From assembly GCA_900539375.1 (NCBI GenBank), contig UQBY01000009.1, forward strand, positions 1 to 64,000: a stretch of DNA of 64,000 nt, given 5' to 3'. The translations under genes were made by a program, and so were the position numbers. Below, piece after piece: positions 25,428 through 33,837 of the stretch (its first letter is position 1; each line of letters begins with the position of its first letter). The notes under the pieces were generated by a model. That model ran no database searches. It was not told the origin of the DNA and worked only from the letters and a program-made list of their open reading frames with translations. This DNA is from an uncultured Clostridium sp. (GTDB lineage Bacteria > Bacillota > Clostridia > Clostridiales > Clostridiaceae).

Positions 25428-26122
25428 ATCTTTTTAGGATAATTTGTTATTATACCATCCACATTCCAGTTTAATAATTCCTTTGCTTTTGAAACATTAT
25501 TTACAGTATAAACATTAACCTTAATATTGTTTTTATGAGCATTTTCTATATATTCTTTATTTACAATTTTAAAAGAAGGATGAAGAGCATCTGTTTTATA
25601 CTCTTTTCCATAAGATATTATATTATCTATTGGTTTTGAATATAGTAATCCAGTTTTTATATCCTTACATATTTCTTTGCACTTTAACATAGATTTATGA
25701 TTAAAACTTGATAATATAACTTTATCTATAAGATTATATTTTTTTATTAAATTTATAACATCCTCTTCAATATTTTTATACTCTATTTTATTATTCTTAA
25801 TTTCTATATTAAGAAATACCTTTGATTTTTTCACTAAAGATAAAACTTCTTCTAAAATTGGTATATAGGTTTCTTTATTAAAATAAAATAATAAATTTCT
25901 ATTTTTTAACCTTTGAAGCTCTTTTAATGTATAATCTTTTATATATCCATTTCCAAAATAAGTTCTATCTACCTTTTCATCATGAATAACAACAAGTTTA
26001 TTATCCTTTGTTTTATGAACATCTAATTCTATTCCATCACAATTTGATAAGATTCCTTTTTTAAAAGAAAGAATTGTATTTTCAGGATAAAACCAGCTTT
26101 CTCCCCTATGAGCAAAAATCAT
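25409..26122 (-). CDS. Glycerophosphodiester phosphodiesterase (GDPD/UgpQ family)
   Basis: This 237-residue protein is of the short, cytoplasmic-looking GDPD type. It has the metal and catalytic motif FAHRGESWFYPENT at the N-terminus, GIELDVHKTKD and VVIHDEKVDRT, and the C-terminal DGIITNYP. It hydrolyses glycerophosphodiesters to glycerol-3-phosphate and an alcohol. No signal peptide or membrane segment is seen. It lies 17 bases after the GTPase gene in the same direction and may be co-transcribed. Confidence 0.93.
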   Translation of the reverse strand: MIFAHRGESWFYPENTILSFKKGILSNCDGIELDVHKTKDNKLVVIHDEKVDRTYFGNGYIKDYTLKELQRLKNRNLLFYFNKETYIPILEEVLSLVKKSKVFLNIEIKNNKIEYKNIEEDVINLIKKYNLIDKVILSSFNHKSMLKCKEICKDIKTGLLYSKPIDNIISYGKEYKTDALHPSFKIVNKEYIENAHKNNIKVNVYTVNNVSKAKELLNWNVDGIITNYPKKMKKLWH

Positions 26123-26139
26123 ATAACCACCTCAAAATT

Positions 26140-28092
26140 TTAAATATTATCTATAGTAGTATGCATATAATCATCTGCTAAATCCCAAGGTACTAAATAT
26201 CCAGAACCCTTAGCACAAAATACTGATGTTGAAGTATTTTCTATATCTGAATCTTTATTATAACCTATTTTTTCTATTACCTCTTCAAAATTATGACACT
26301 TATCATATCCATCAAAGATAAAATTTATATTTCCTTTACCCTTTGTAAAAGAAGTAATTTCCATACTATAATTCATAAAAGTTGAAACAGGTCCTCTTCC
26401 AGTTATAATAACCTTATTTTCTGTAGTTTCTACAGGGTTAAATTCTCCTGAAAGCTTTTGTATATCAGATATTATCCTTCCCATGTTTTCTAAGGGAGCT
26501 GTTATTTTAAATTTATAATAAGGCTCTAAAAGAATATTTTCTGCCTTTTCTAAACCTTGTCTTATTGCTCTATAAGTAGCTTCTCTAAAATCTCCCCCTT
26601 CAGTATGTTTTATATGACTTCTTCCTGTTAAAAGAGTTATTTTTATATCTGTTATAGGAGAGTTTGTAAGTATTCCTTTATGTTCTTTTTCAAATACATG
26701 AGTTTTAACTAAATTTTGAAGACCATAACTTAAATTATCTGTATGACACTTACTTTGAAAAATTATTCCTTCTCCTCTTTTTAAAGGCTCCATTAAAAGC
26801 CTTACCTCTGCATAATGTTTTAAAGGTTCAAAATGCCCAGAGCCTATAACAGTATTTTTTATTGTTTCTTTATAAAGTATTTCACATTCTCCAAAGTCTA
26901 TATTTAAATTAAATCTTTCTAAAGCAACCTCTTTTAAAACTTCAAGTTGAATTTTTCCCATTATATGAACCTGAATTTCCTGAAGGGCTTCATTCCAAAA
27001 AACATTTAAAGAAGGGTCTTCTTCATTTAATATTTTAAAATACTTTAAAGCATCCTTTACATTAATCTTATCTTTAAGTATTATTTTTGTTGCAAGGGTA
27101 GGAACCATATTATATTTTATTTTCTTCTTCTCTTCCCCTATATAATCTCCAATTTCTAAAGAATTAAGGCCCATAACTCCAAAAATATCTCCAGCATAAA
27201 CTTTATCTACTGTTTTAAATTTATTTCCATTATAAATTCTTATGCTATTTATTTTTTCTTTTTCCTTAGAAGGCATTAAAACTTCATCCTTAACAGATAA
27301 CACTCCCTTTAAAAGCTTTAAAAAAACAATTTTATTTCCATTCTCTTCATGTCTTATCTTATATACTACTCCACTTAATCCATTATCTTTATAATCTGTA
27401 TATGTAATTTCCTCAAGACTATTTAAAAATTCACTTATTTTTATATTTTGAAGAGCTGAGCCTTTAAAGCAAGGAAATATTTTATTTTCTTTTATAAGCT
27501 TTTTTAATAAATCTAAAAATTCTTTATTATTATATTCTCCTAAAAGATACTTTTCTAAAAGTTTGTCATCATAACTACAAAGAGTTTCTATTTCCTCTAA
27601 AGAAAGTTCTTCCTTTGATAAATCTTCTTCTATACACAAAATGTCCTTTGTGAAATTCTCTTTTATATCATTAATAGATTTTTCTATGTCTGCTCCTTCT
27701 AAATCTATTTTATTTATAAAAAATATTGTAGGAACATTATACTTTCTTAATAAATGCCATAAAGTTTCAGTATGCCCTTGAACACCATCTGAGGCATTTA
27801 TAAGAAGAATTCCATAATCCATAACAGCTATTGCCCTTTCCATCTCTGGACTAAAATCTACATGTCCTGGAGTATCTACTAAATAATAAGTGCTATCTTT
27901 TATATTAAAAATAGCCTGCCCAGAAAATACTGTAATTCCTCTTTCCTTTTCTATATTATGACTATCTAAAAAAGAATCCTTATTATCAACTCTTCCCTTT
28001 TTTCTTATTGAATTTGTATAAAATAAAATCTGCTCAGAAAGGGTAGTCTTTCCAGCATCTACATGTGCCAAGATTCCAATAGTTTTTTTCAT
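26140..28092 (-). CDS. EF-G-like GTPase of the ribosomal protection (TetM/TetO) family
   Basis: The 650-residue protein has the length and layout of ribosomal protection proteins. G1 is AHVDAGKTT, G2 is ERGITV, G3 is DTPGHVDF, G4 is NKID, and domains II-V follow with the EF-G-like C-terminus. Such proteins bind the ribosome at the EF-G site; some release tetracycline. It is clearly divergent from Tet(M) in the regions I can compare from memory, so tetracycline resistance should not be assumed. Its ribosome binding site AAGGAG overlaps the end of the telA-type gene, so it belongs to the same operon. Confidence 0.82.
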   Translation of the reverse strand: MKKTIGILAHVDAGKTTLSEQILFYTNSIRKKGRVDNKDSFLDSHNIEKERGITVFSGQAIFNIKDSTYYLVDTPGHVDFSPEMERAIAVMDYGILLINASDGVQGHTETLWHLLRKYNVPTIFFINKIDLEGADIEKSINDIKENFTKDILCIEEDLSKEELSLEEIETLCSYDDKLLEKYLLGEYNNKEFLDLLKKLIKENKIFPCFKGSALQNIKISEFLNSLEEITYTDYKDNGLSGVVYKIRHEENGNKIVFLKLLKGVLSVKDEVLMPSKEKEKINSIRIYNGNKFKTVDKVYAGDIFGVMGLNSLEIGDYIGEEKKKIKYNMVPTLATKIILKDKINVKDALKYFKILNEEDPSLNVFWNEALQEIQVHIMGKIQLEVLKEVALERFNLNIDFGECEILYKETIKNTVIGSGHFEPLKHYAEVRLLMEPLKRGEGIIFQSKCHTDNLSYGLQNLVKTHVFEKEHKGILTNSPITDIKITLLTGRSHIKHTEGGDFREATYRAIRQGLEKAENILLEPYYKFKITAPLENMGRIISDIQKLSGEFNPVETTENKVIITGRGPVSTFMNYSMEITSFTKGKGNINFIFDGYDKCHNFEEVIEKIGYNKDSDIENTSTSVFCAKGSGYLVPWDLADDYMHTTIDNI

Positions 28093-28093
28093 T

Positions 28094-29239
28094 TTATCTC
28101 CTTAGTTCTAAAAGCTTATTTTTAAGCTGTTCTTCTATACCTTTTAATTCTTTTTCTGCTTCTTTACGTTTTTCACGACCTTGATTTTGTATTGTCATAA
28201 CTTCATCTAAGGTAGAAATTAATGCTTCATTTGTTGTTTTAAGAGTTTCTATATCAACTATTCCACGTTCAGCAGCTTTTGCTGTTTCTATACTTGACAT
28301 TTTTAATGTTTCAGCATTTTTTCTTAAAAGTTCATTTGTCATATTTGTTACCTCATTTTGAGCTTTTATAGCATTTGTTGAATGAGCAACTCCTAAAGCA
28401 AGAACTATTTGACTTTTCCAAAGAGGAATTGTATTTACAATTGTTGATTGTATCTTTTCAGACATTATTGAATCATTATTTTGTATAAGTCTTATTTGTG
28501 GAGCCATTTGAATTGAAACCATCTTTGTTAACTCTAAATCATGAATTTTCTTTTCAAATCTATCACAAAGACTTGCAAAATCATTTGCCCTTTGAGCATC
28601 TTCTGTTCGCCCAGTTGAAATTGCTAAATCACTTAATCTTTTAAGTTCTCCATTTCTTGAACTTTCAAGTTTCTTTTTGCCAGCTAAAATATACATATTT
28701 AATTCTTTTAAATAAGCTAAATTTACTTCATACATCTTATCAAGCATTGCAATATCTTTTAAAAGTTGTATTTGATGCTTTTCAAGAGAAGTACATATTT
28801 TATTTATATTATCTTCAACCTTTCCATATTTAGCTTTCATATTATCAATTTTTTGTGATTGCTTTTTAAAGAAACTAAATATTCCTTTTTTCTCCTCTCC
28901 ATTTTCAAAGTCCTTAAGCTGAACTACAACACTTGAAAGCATATCTCCTACTTCCCCTAAGTCTTTGCTTTTAACATTATTTAAGGCAACTCCTGAAAAA
29001 TCTGCTATCTTTTTTTGAGCACCTGCACCATATTGAAGTACAGAATTAGAATTTGTTAAATCTATTTTTTCAACAAAAGCTTCAACCATTTTTTTCTCTT
29101 CTTCACTTAATTCTATTTTCTCTTCTTTAAATACTTCTTTTTTCTCTTCTTTAGCTAAGTTTATCTTTTCATCACTATTTTCTTCTACATCAAAAGATAA
29201 TGTTGGTGTTAAATCAAAATCTTTAAAATCATCATTCAT
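28094..29239 (-). CDS. TelA/YaaN-family toxic anion resistance protein
   Basis: The 381-residue protein is soluble, highly helical and coiled-coil rich. It matches the TelA (toxic anion resistance, YaaN) family, with the conserved stretch IPLWKSQIVLALGV in its second half. An acidic leader of about 60 residues precedes the family domain. TelA proteins are linked to tellurite and cell-envelope stress, but the mechanism is not established. It lies 23 bases after the xpaC-type gene, a pairing also known from Bacillus (xpaC-yaaN), which supports both calls. Confidence 0.88.
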   Translation of the reverse strand: MNDDFKDFDLTPTLSFDVEENSDEKINLAKEEKKEVFKEEKIELSEEEKKMVEAFVEKIDLTNSNSVLQYGAGAQKKIADFSGVALNNVKSKDLGEVGDMLSSVVVQLKDFENGEEKKGIFSFFKKQSQKIDNMKAKYGKVEDNINKICTSLEKHQIQLLKDIAMLDKMYEVNLAYLKELNMYILAGKKKLESSRNGELKRLSDLAISTGRTEDAQRANDFASLCDRFEKKIHDLELTKMVSIQMAPQIRLIQNNDSIMSEKIQSTIVNTIPLWKSQIVLALGVAHSTNAIKAQNEVTNMTNELLRKNAETLKMSSIETAKAAERGIVDIETLKTTNEALISTLDEVMTIQNQGREKRKEAEKELKGIEEQLKNKLLELRR

Positions 29240-29262
29240 TTTCTAATCCTCCATTTTTTACA

Positions 29263-30417
29263 CTACTTTTTAAATTCTTCCTCAGTTAATCCATCTTGAG
29301 TAAATAAGGTTTTTAATGCTGAAATATCTGTTGAAATATCCATTGCTACTTCTTCAAATAAATCATTTAATAAATTTTCAAAGGCTTTATTTATAAGGTC
29401 TATACTCTCTTCTATTTCCTTTTTAGCATTTTTTATATTTTCTCCTTGAATACTTTGCTCACTTAGCTCTATATATGAACTAATTAATTTTATTGTCATA
29501 GGAAGATAATGCTCTATAGTCTTTCTTACATAAGAAATATTTTCTGGATTTTCCTTTATATTTTTAAATATTTCTCTTAAAATTTCTTCAAGTTTAGTAA
29601 GCTTTAAAGACATATTTTCATCTTTTATATAATTATTATAAGCTTGAATTTGACTAATATATTCTTCTCCACGTTTTATTGTATCATTATGTTTACTTTC
29701 TTTAGTATCCTCTTCTTTTTCTATATTTTCTTCTTTTCTCTTTTTGTAAGACTCTTGCATATTAACATAATCATTATAAATTTCATCACTTAAAATAAAA
29801 TAAGTTTTTTCTTCATCTATATGTCCTTTTTTAAACATATCAAGTTCCATCATTTTATTTAAATCTTTAACAACAAATTTTTCTTTTTTATTAATGACTC
29901 CACTTAACTTATCAATTCTACAGTAACCTTTATTTTCTAAACATCTAACATACTTTTTAAATCTTTTTATTCTATCTAATTTACTTGTACCATTTATTGT
30001 GATTAATATGTTTATTATTAAAAATATTCCAAACACAATTATTACTGGAATTAAATTCACCTTTGAAAAAGAGAAAATTATAAGAAAAAATATAAAAGAA
30101 ATGGAAGTAAAACATATTCCAAGGATTCCTAATACAGTTAGAAAAGTCCCTAAAATTTTTCCTGTAGGCTTTTTAGTTATGCATAAACTAATCTTTTCTT
30201 TTTTTATTATTTTATTTCTTTTTTTAATTTCTTCTAATTTAGCATTTTCAATCTTTTGCGAAGCAAGTTCAACTCCATTTTTTACTCCTGATAATATATT
30301 ATTTAAAATATTTTTTGCTTCACTATTATTATACTTATCCTTAGCAAGGTTTATAGAATTTATAGCCTCTTTAACCTTTTTATTAATTAAATCTTCTATT
30401 TGAGAAAAATTATCCAA
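29263..30417 (-). CDS. XpaC-family membrane-associated protein
   Basis: This 384-residue protein has two adjacent membrane helices (about residues 88-140, FLTVLGILGICFTSISFIFF and VIIVFGIFLIINILITI) flanked by helical segments. The C-terminal domain carries the conserved beginning of the XpaC family (HYLPMTIKLISSYIELSEQ). The family name, 5-bromo-4-chloroindolyl phosphate hydrolysis, reflects an old phenotype; the real function is unknown. It is the first gene of a three-gene operon with the TelA-type and GTPase genes. Confidence 0.85.
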   Translation of the reverse strand: MDNFSQIEDLINKKVKEAINSINLAKDKYNNSEAKNILNNILSGVKNGVELASQKIENAKLEEIKKRNKIIKKEKISLCITKKPTGKILGTFLTVLGILGICFTSISFIFFLIIFSFSKVNLIPVIIVFGIFLIINILITINGTSKLDRIKRFKKYVRCLENKGYCRIDKLSGVINKKEKFVVKDLNKMMELDMFKKGHIDEEKTYFILSDEIYNDYVNMQESYKKRKEENIEKEEDTKESKHNDTIKRGEEYISQIQAYNNYIKDENMSLKLTKLEEILREIFKNIKENPENISYVRKTIEHYLPMTIKLISSYIELSEQSIQGENIKNAKKEIEESIDLINKAFENLLNDLFEEVAMDISTDISALKTLFTQDGLTEEEFKK

Positions 30418-30515
30418 AACTAAAATTCCTCCTTAACTATTTTTTATTTTACATTTATTATAACACAGCTTTATATTAAGTATTAAAATTAAAGATTAAT
30501 TTTACAAAAATATAT

Positions 30516-30542
30516 TAAAAAACAGACATTTAATAATGCCTG
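30516..30542 (-). terminator. Terminator after the FtsX-type permease gene
   Basis: On the minus strand CAGGCATT pairs with AATGTCTG (one G-U) around a four-base loop and is followed by six T. Confidence 0.85.
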
Positions 30543-30570
30543 CCTTTTAATATATTTTTATTATTTTATA

Positions 30571-32928
30571 TTATTCTAATGTTTTTAAAGCTTCAACCAT
30601 ATCAACTTTCTTTATCTTTCTTCTTAATGCAAGACTTGAAACAAATGTAAATAAGAATGTTAATATTATAGGAAGAATTATTGTTCGAACACTTATTACT
30701 AGAGGATAACTAAAAGCATCTGTTTCAGCAGATAATAAAATAAACTTTAATAATAATAATCCTATAGGTGTTCCTAAGATAACTGCAATAACAGTTATAA
30801 TCATATTTTCTTTTAAAATTAATCCATTGATTTTATTTCTTCTATTTCCTAATACCTTTAAAGTTGCTATTACTCTTTCTCTTTCCATTATATTAATACT
30901 TGAAATATTATATATAACTGCAAATGAAAGAAGAAGTGCAAATACTATTAATAATGCTACTAAAGAATTCATTGCTGCACAATACTCTACTAAATCTGCT
31001 TTACTTTCTTTAGTAGATACTACATTATCTACTTTAGATTGATTTTTAAATGAATCTAAAACTTTTTTATATGAATTATTATTAGTTAATTTTACTAATA
31101 ATGCAGTACTCTTTGTATCAATATTATTTTCTTTTAAAAGATTTTGTGTACAATATATATCTTGAGTCATATATTGAGTTGAAACATTAATTATTTTAGC
31201 ATTAAATGATGCACCCTTATAATCTGGACCTGTTAATTTAATTTTAATTGTATCTCCTTTTTTAAGGTTAAACTTTTCAGATAGATACTTAGAAATAATA
31301 ACACCATCATCACTTACATTTATGTCTTTTTCATCTAAGTCTAAAATAGAAATATAATCTTTATTATCATCTATACATACTATACTTCCATTTAATACCT
31401 CATTATCATTTTTAACTTCATAAGAAGTTTCCATTACTTCTTTATAGGTTATATTTTCAGGAAGGTCTAATTCTTCAGCACTTACCTTATTATCAGTATA
31501 ACTAACTTTAAAATCATAATTATAAATTTTATCATATTGAGTATCTAAAACCTTATCCATAGAATCTTTCATTCCAAAAGCTGTTATAATAAGTGATATA
31601 CTTCCAATAATACCTATAGAACTTAAAATTGCTCTTTTCTTATTTGAAAAAGTGTTTCTCATAACAATCTTATTGCTATATGATAAGCCTGCCCATATTT
31701 TTTTGCATCTTTCAATTAATAACTTTTTACCTGCTTTAGGAGCTAAAGGTCTCATAGCTGATGAAGCTGATTCTTTTAATGTCTTTCTACATGAAAAATA
31801 TGATGCTAAAACTCCAAATATTATAGCTATTACAACTGATAAAAGAATTTTTTCTGGATATAATCTTATTCCAATTCCAGGAAGTGTATATGTACCTTCA
31901 TACATTAATATCATATATTTAGGAACTAATATTGAACCAATTATTGAACCAAATAATGAACCTACTAATGTAATTATAATTGGATATTCAATATAATGAA
32001 TCATAATCTTGCTCTTTTTAACTCCTAATGCCTTCATTATACCAATTTGATTTCTTTGATGGTCTACTAATCTTGTCATAGTAATAAATATTATAATAGC
32101 AGCTATTCCATAAAATAGAACAGGGAATAAAGCACTTATACTTCCAAATTGCTCTATTTCACCATTAAAGGCTGCATAGCTTATCTGCTTAGATCTATCT
32201 ATACTATATAAATATGAAGAGTTTTTAGTTTCTTCCTCAATTTTATCTATAATTTTTCCTGTATCTGCCTTATCTGTAGTGTCAACTAAAACATCAGTAT
32301 ATGGCATTTTTTTGCCTGCAATTTCAGTAACAATGTCTTCATTAAAGTATCCAATTCCATACTTAGAATGGTCTGGAATTGAATCATAGGAATTAATTAT
32401 TTTTTCTACATATTCAACATCTTCAATAAGACCTGTAACAGTTAAATCTATATTCTTTTTATTTTCATAGTTTAAAGTAATTTTATCTCCAACTTTAATA
32501 TTATGTTTTTGTGCATAATTGTTATCAAGAACAACATCATGTGTAGATTTAGGATAATCACCTTCAACTATATATGGTATATTTATTTTACTATCTTCAG
32601 AATAACTATGAAGTCTTATTGTTGTATCTTCATCATCAACCTTATATTTAAAATCTAATGAATACCTTCCCTCTGCTGAATTAACTCCATCTATATTTTC
32701 AATTTTATTTATATCATCACTACTTATTTGATAATAATAAGACCATATATCTGCTAAGTTATATTTTTTATAATAATCATCTATATAATCTTTAAACACA
32801 CTTGTCATAGTAGAAAAGCCTGTAAAACACAATGCTCCTATAATAATTACTATAGTTATAGCTATAAACTGCCCCTTAGATTCTTTTAAGTCTCTTAATA
32901 ATTTTTTAAATAGTTTCATAATTACCAC
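30571..32928 (-). CDS. FtsX/MacB-type ABC transporter permease
   Basis: The 785-residue protein has two FtsX-like halves. An N-terminal helix is followed by an extracytoplasmic domain (about residues 45-260), three helices (about 265-385), a second extracytoplasmic domain (about 460-640) and three C-terminal helices. This is the layout of large lipid or peptide export permeases. The start is probably the GTG at 32928 (GGAG is 5 bases upstream) or the ATG at 32919; either overlaps or abuts the ATPase gene. It lies just downstream of the NRPS/PKS operon and is a candidate exporter or self-protection factor for its product, which is an inference from position only. Confidence 0.88.
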   Translation of the reverse strand: MVIMKLFKKLLRDLKESKGQFIAITIVIIIGALCFTGFSTMTSVFKDYIDDYYKKYNLADIWSYYYQISSDDINKIENIDGVNSAEGRYSLDFKYKVDDEDTTIRLHSYSEDSKINIPYIVEGDYPKSTHDVVLDNNYAQKHNIKVGDKITLNYENKKNIDLTVTGLIEDVEYVEKIINSYDSIPDHSKYGIGYFNEDIVTEIAGKKMPYTDVLVDTTDKADTGKIIDKIEEETKNSSYLYSIDRSKQISYAAFNGEIEQFGSISALFPVLFYGIAAIIIFITMTRLVDHQRNQIGIMKALGVKKSKIMIHYIEYPIIITLVGSLFGSIIGSILVPKYMILMYEGTYTLPGIGIRLYPEKILLSVVIAIIFGVLASYFSCRKTLKESASSAMRPLAPKAGKKLLIERCKKIWAGLSYSNKIVMRNTFSNKKRAILSSIGIIGSISLIITAFGMKDSMDKVLDTQYDKIYNYDFKVSYTDNKVSAEELDLPENITYKEVMETSYEVKNDNEVLNGSIVCIDDNKDYISILDLDEKDINVSDDGVIISKYLSEKFNLKKGDTIKIKLTGPDYKGASFNAKIINVSTQYMTQDIYCTQNLLKENNIDTKSTALLVKLTNNNSYKKVLDSFKNQSKVDNVVSTKESKADLVEYCAAMNSLVALLIVFALLLSFAVIYNISSINIMERERVIATLKVLGNRRNKINGLILKENMIITVIAVILGTPIGLLLLKFILLSAETDAFSYPLVISVRTIILPIILTFLFTFVSSLALRRKIKKVDMVEALKTLE

Positions 32929-33629
32929 TCAAGCTCCGCTACTGATACTTTTTCATTATTAATTTTAACATCTTTTACTAATCCACTTCTGATAGTTATA
33001 ACTTTATCAGCCATTGGGGCAATTGCTGAATTATGAGTAATTAAAACTATTGTTTTTTTCATTTCTTTATTTAAATTTTGAAGTAATGTTAAAACAGCTT
33101 TACTTGTATTATAATCTAAAGCACCTGTTGGTTCATCACATAAAAGTAACAATGGATTTTTAGTTACTGCTCTTGCTATTGCAACTCTTTGTTGTTCTCC
33201 ACCTGATAAAGTAGCAGGAAATTTAGATAATTTTTCATTTAATCCTACCTTTTCTAAAATTTCCTTTGAGTTTAATGTATTGCTACATCCTTCAGAGCCA
33301 AATTCTACATTTTCTTGTACTGTTAAATTAGGAATAAGGTTATAAAATTGAAATACAAATCCTATTTTATTTTTTCTATAATCTGATAATTTATTTTCTT
33401 TATACTTTGAAATATCTTCTCCATCAACAATTACAGAACCACTTGTTGGATTGTCCATTCCTCCTAAAATATTTAACACAGTACTCTTTCCTGCTCCACT
33501 TGCTCCTAAGATTATAACAAATTCCCCTTCTTCAATTGAAAAATTTACACCTTTAAGAATTGAAACTGGAACTGAGCCTGTATTATAGTCCTTTTTTACA
33601 TTTTTGAATTCAATTATTTTTTTGCCCAT
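32922..33629 (-). CDS. MacB/LolD-type ABC transporter ATPase
   Basis: This 235-residue ATPase has Walker A (GASGAGKST), signature LSGGEQQRVAIARA, Walker B (LLLCDEPTGALD) and the H-loop (LITHNS). It pairs with the FtsX-type permease downstream, whose start overlaps it by 7 bases. It has a good ribosome binding site (GAGAGGAG). A 208-base gap with its own promoter-like sequences separates it from the last PKS gene, so it may be regulated apart from that operon. Confidence 0.92.
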   Translation of the reverse strand: MGKKIIEFKNVKKDYNTGSVPVSILKGVNFSIEEGEFVIILGASGAGKSTVLNILGGMDNPTSGSVIVDGEDISKYKENKLSDYRKNKIGFVFQFYNLIPNLTVQENVEFGSEGCSNTLNSKEILEKVGLNEKLSKFPATLSGGEQQRVAIARAVTKNPLLLLCDEPTGALDYNTSKAVLTLLQNLNKEMKKTIVLITHNSAIAPMADKVITIRSGLVKDVKINNEKVSVAELEW

Positions 33630-33837
33630 TTTGCTCTCCTCTCATTTAGTACTATTTTTATAATGTTTTATTAAATAAAATTATATATTTTGATAAAATA
33701 TATATCAATCAACGTATTACCTAGTAAATTTGTATATTTTAAAGGATTTTCAACATAACTTTTCAATATGATAGTTTTTCACAAATGATAATATTTTTCT
33801 ATTGAAAACAATTTTCTTTCGTTAAATATATTTTACC
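33630..33837 (-). promoter_or_regulatory. Gap between the PKS operon and the ABC exporter, with a palindrome
   Basis: This AT-rich stretch holds an inverted repeat TTGAT-N9-ATCAA at 33690-33708, about 60 bases before the exporter start, close to TATAAT-like sequences. It looks like a promoter with an operator. No clear terminator of the PKS operon is visible, so read-through into the exporter genes is possible. No Fur-box-like sequence was seen here. Confidence 0.45.

Noticed and set aside
26140..28092. Calling the EF-G-like GTPase a tetracycline-resistance gene
   Set aside because: The family includes non-resistance members, the sequence is visibly different from Tet(M) where I can compare, and it sits in a chromosomal operon without mobile-element signs.
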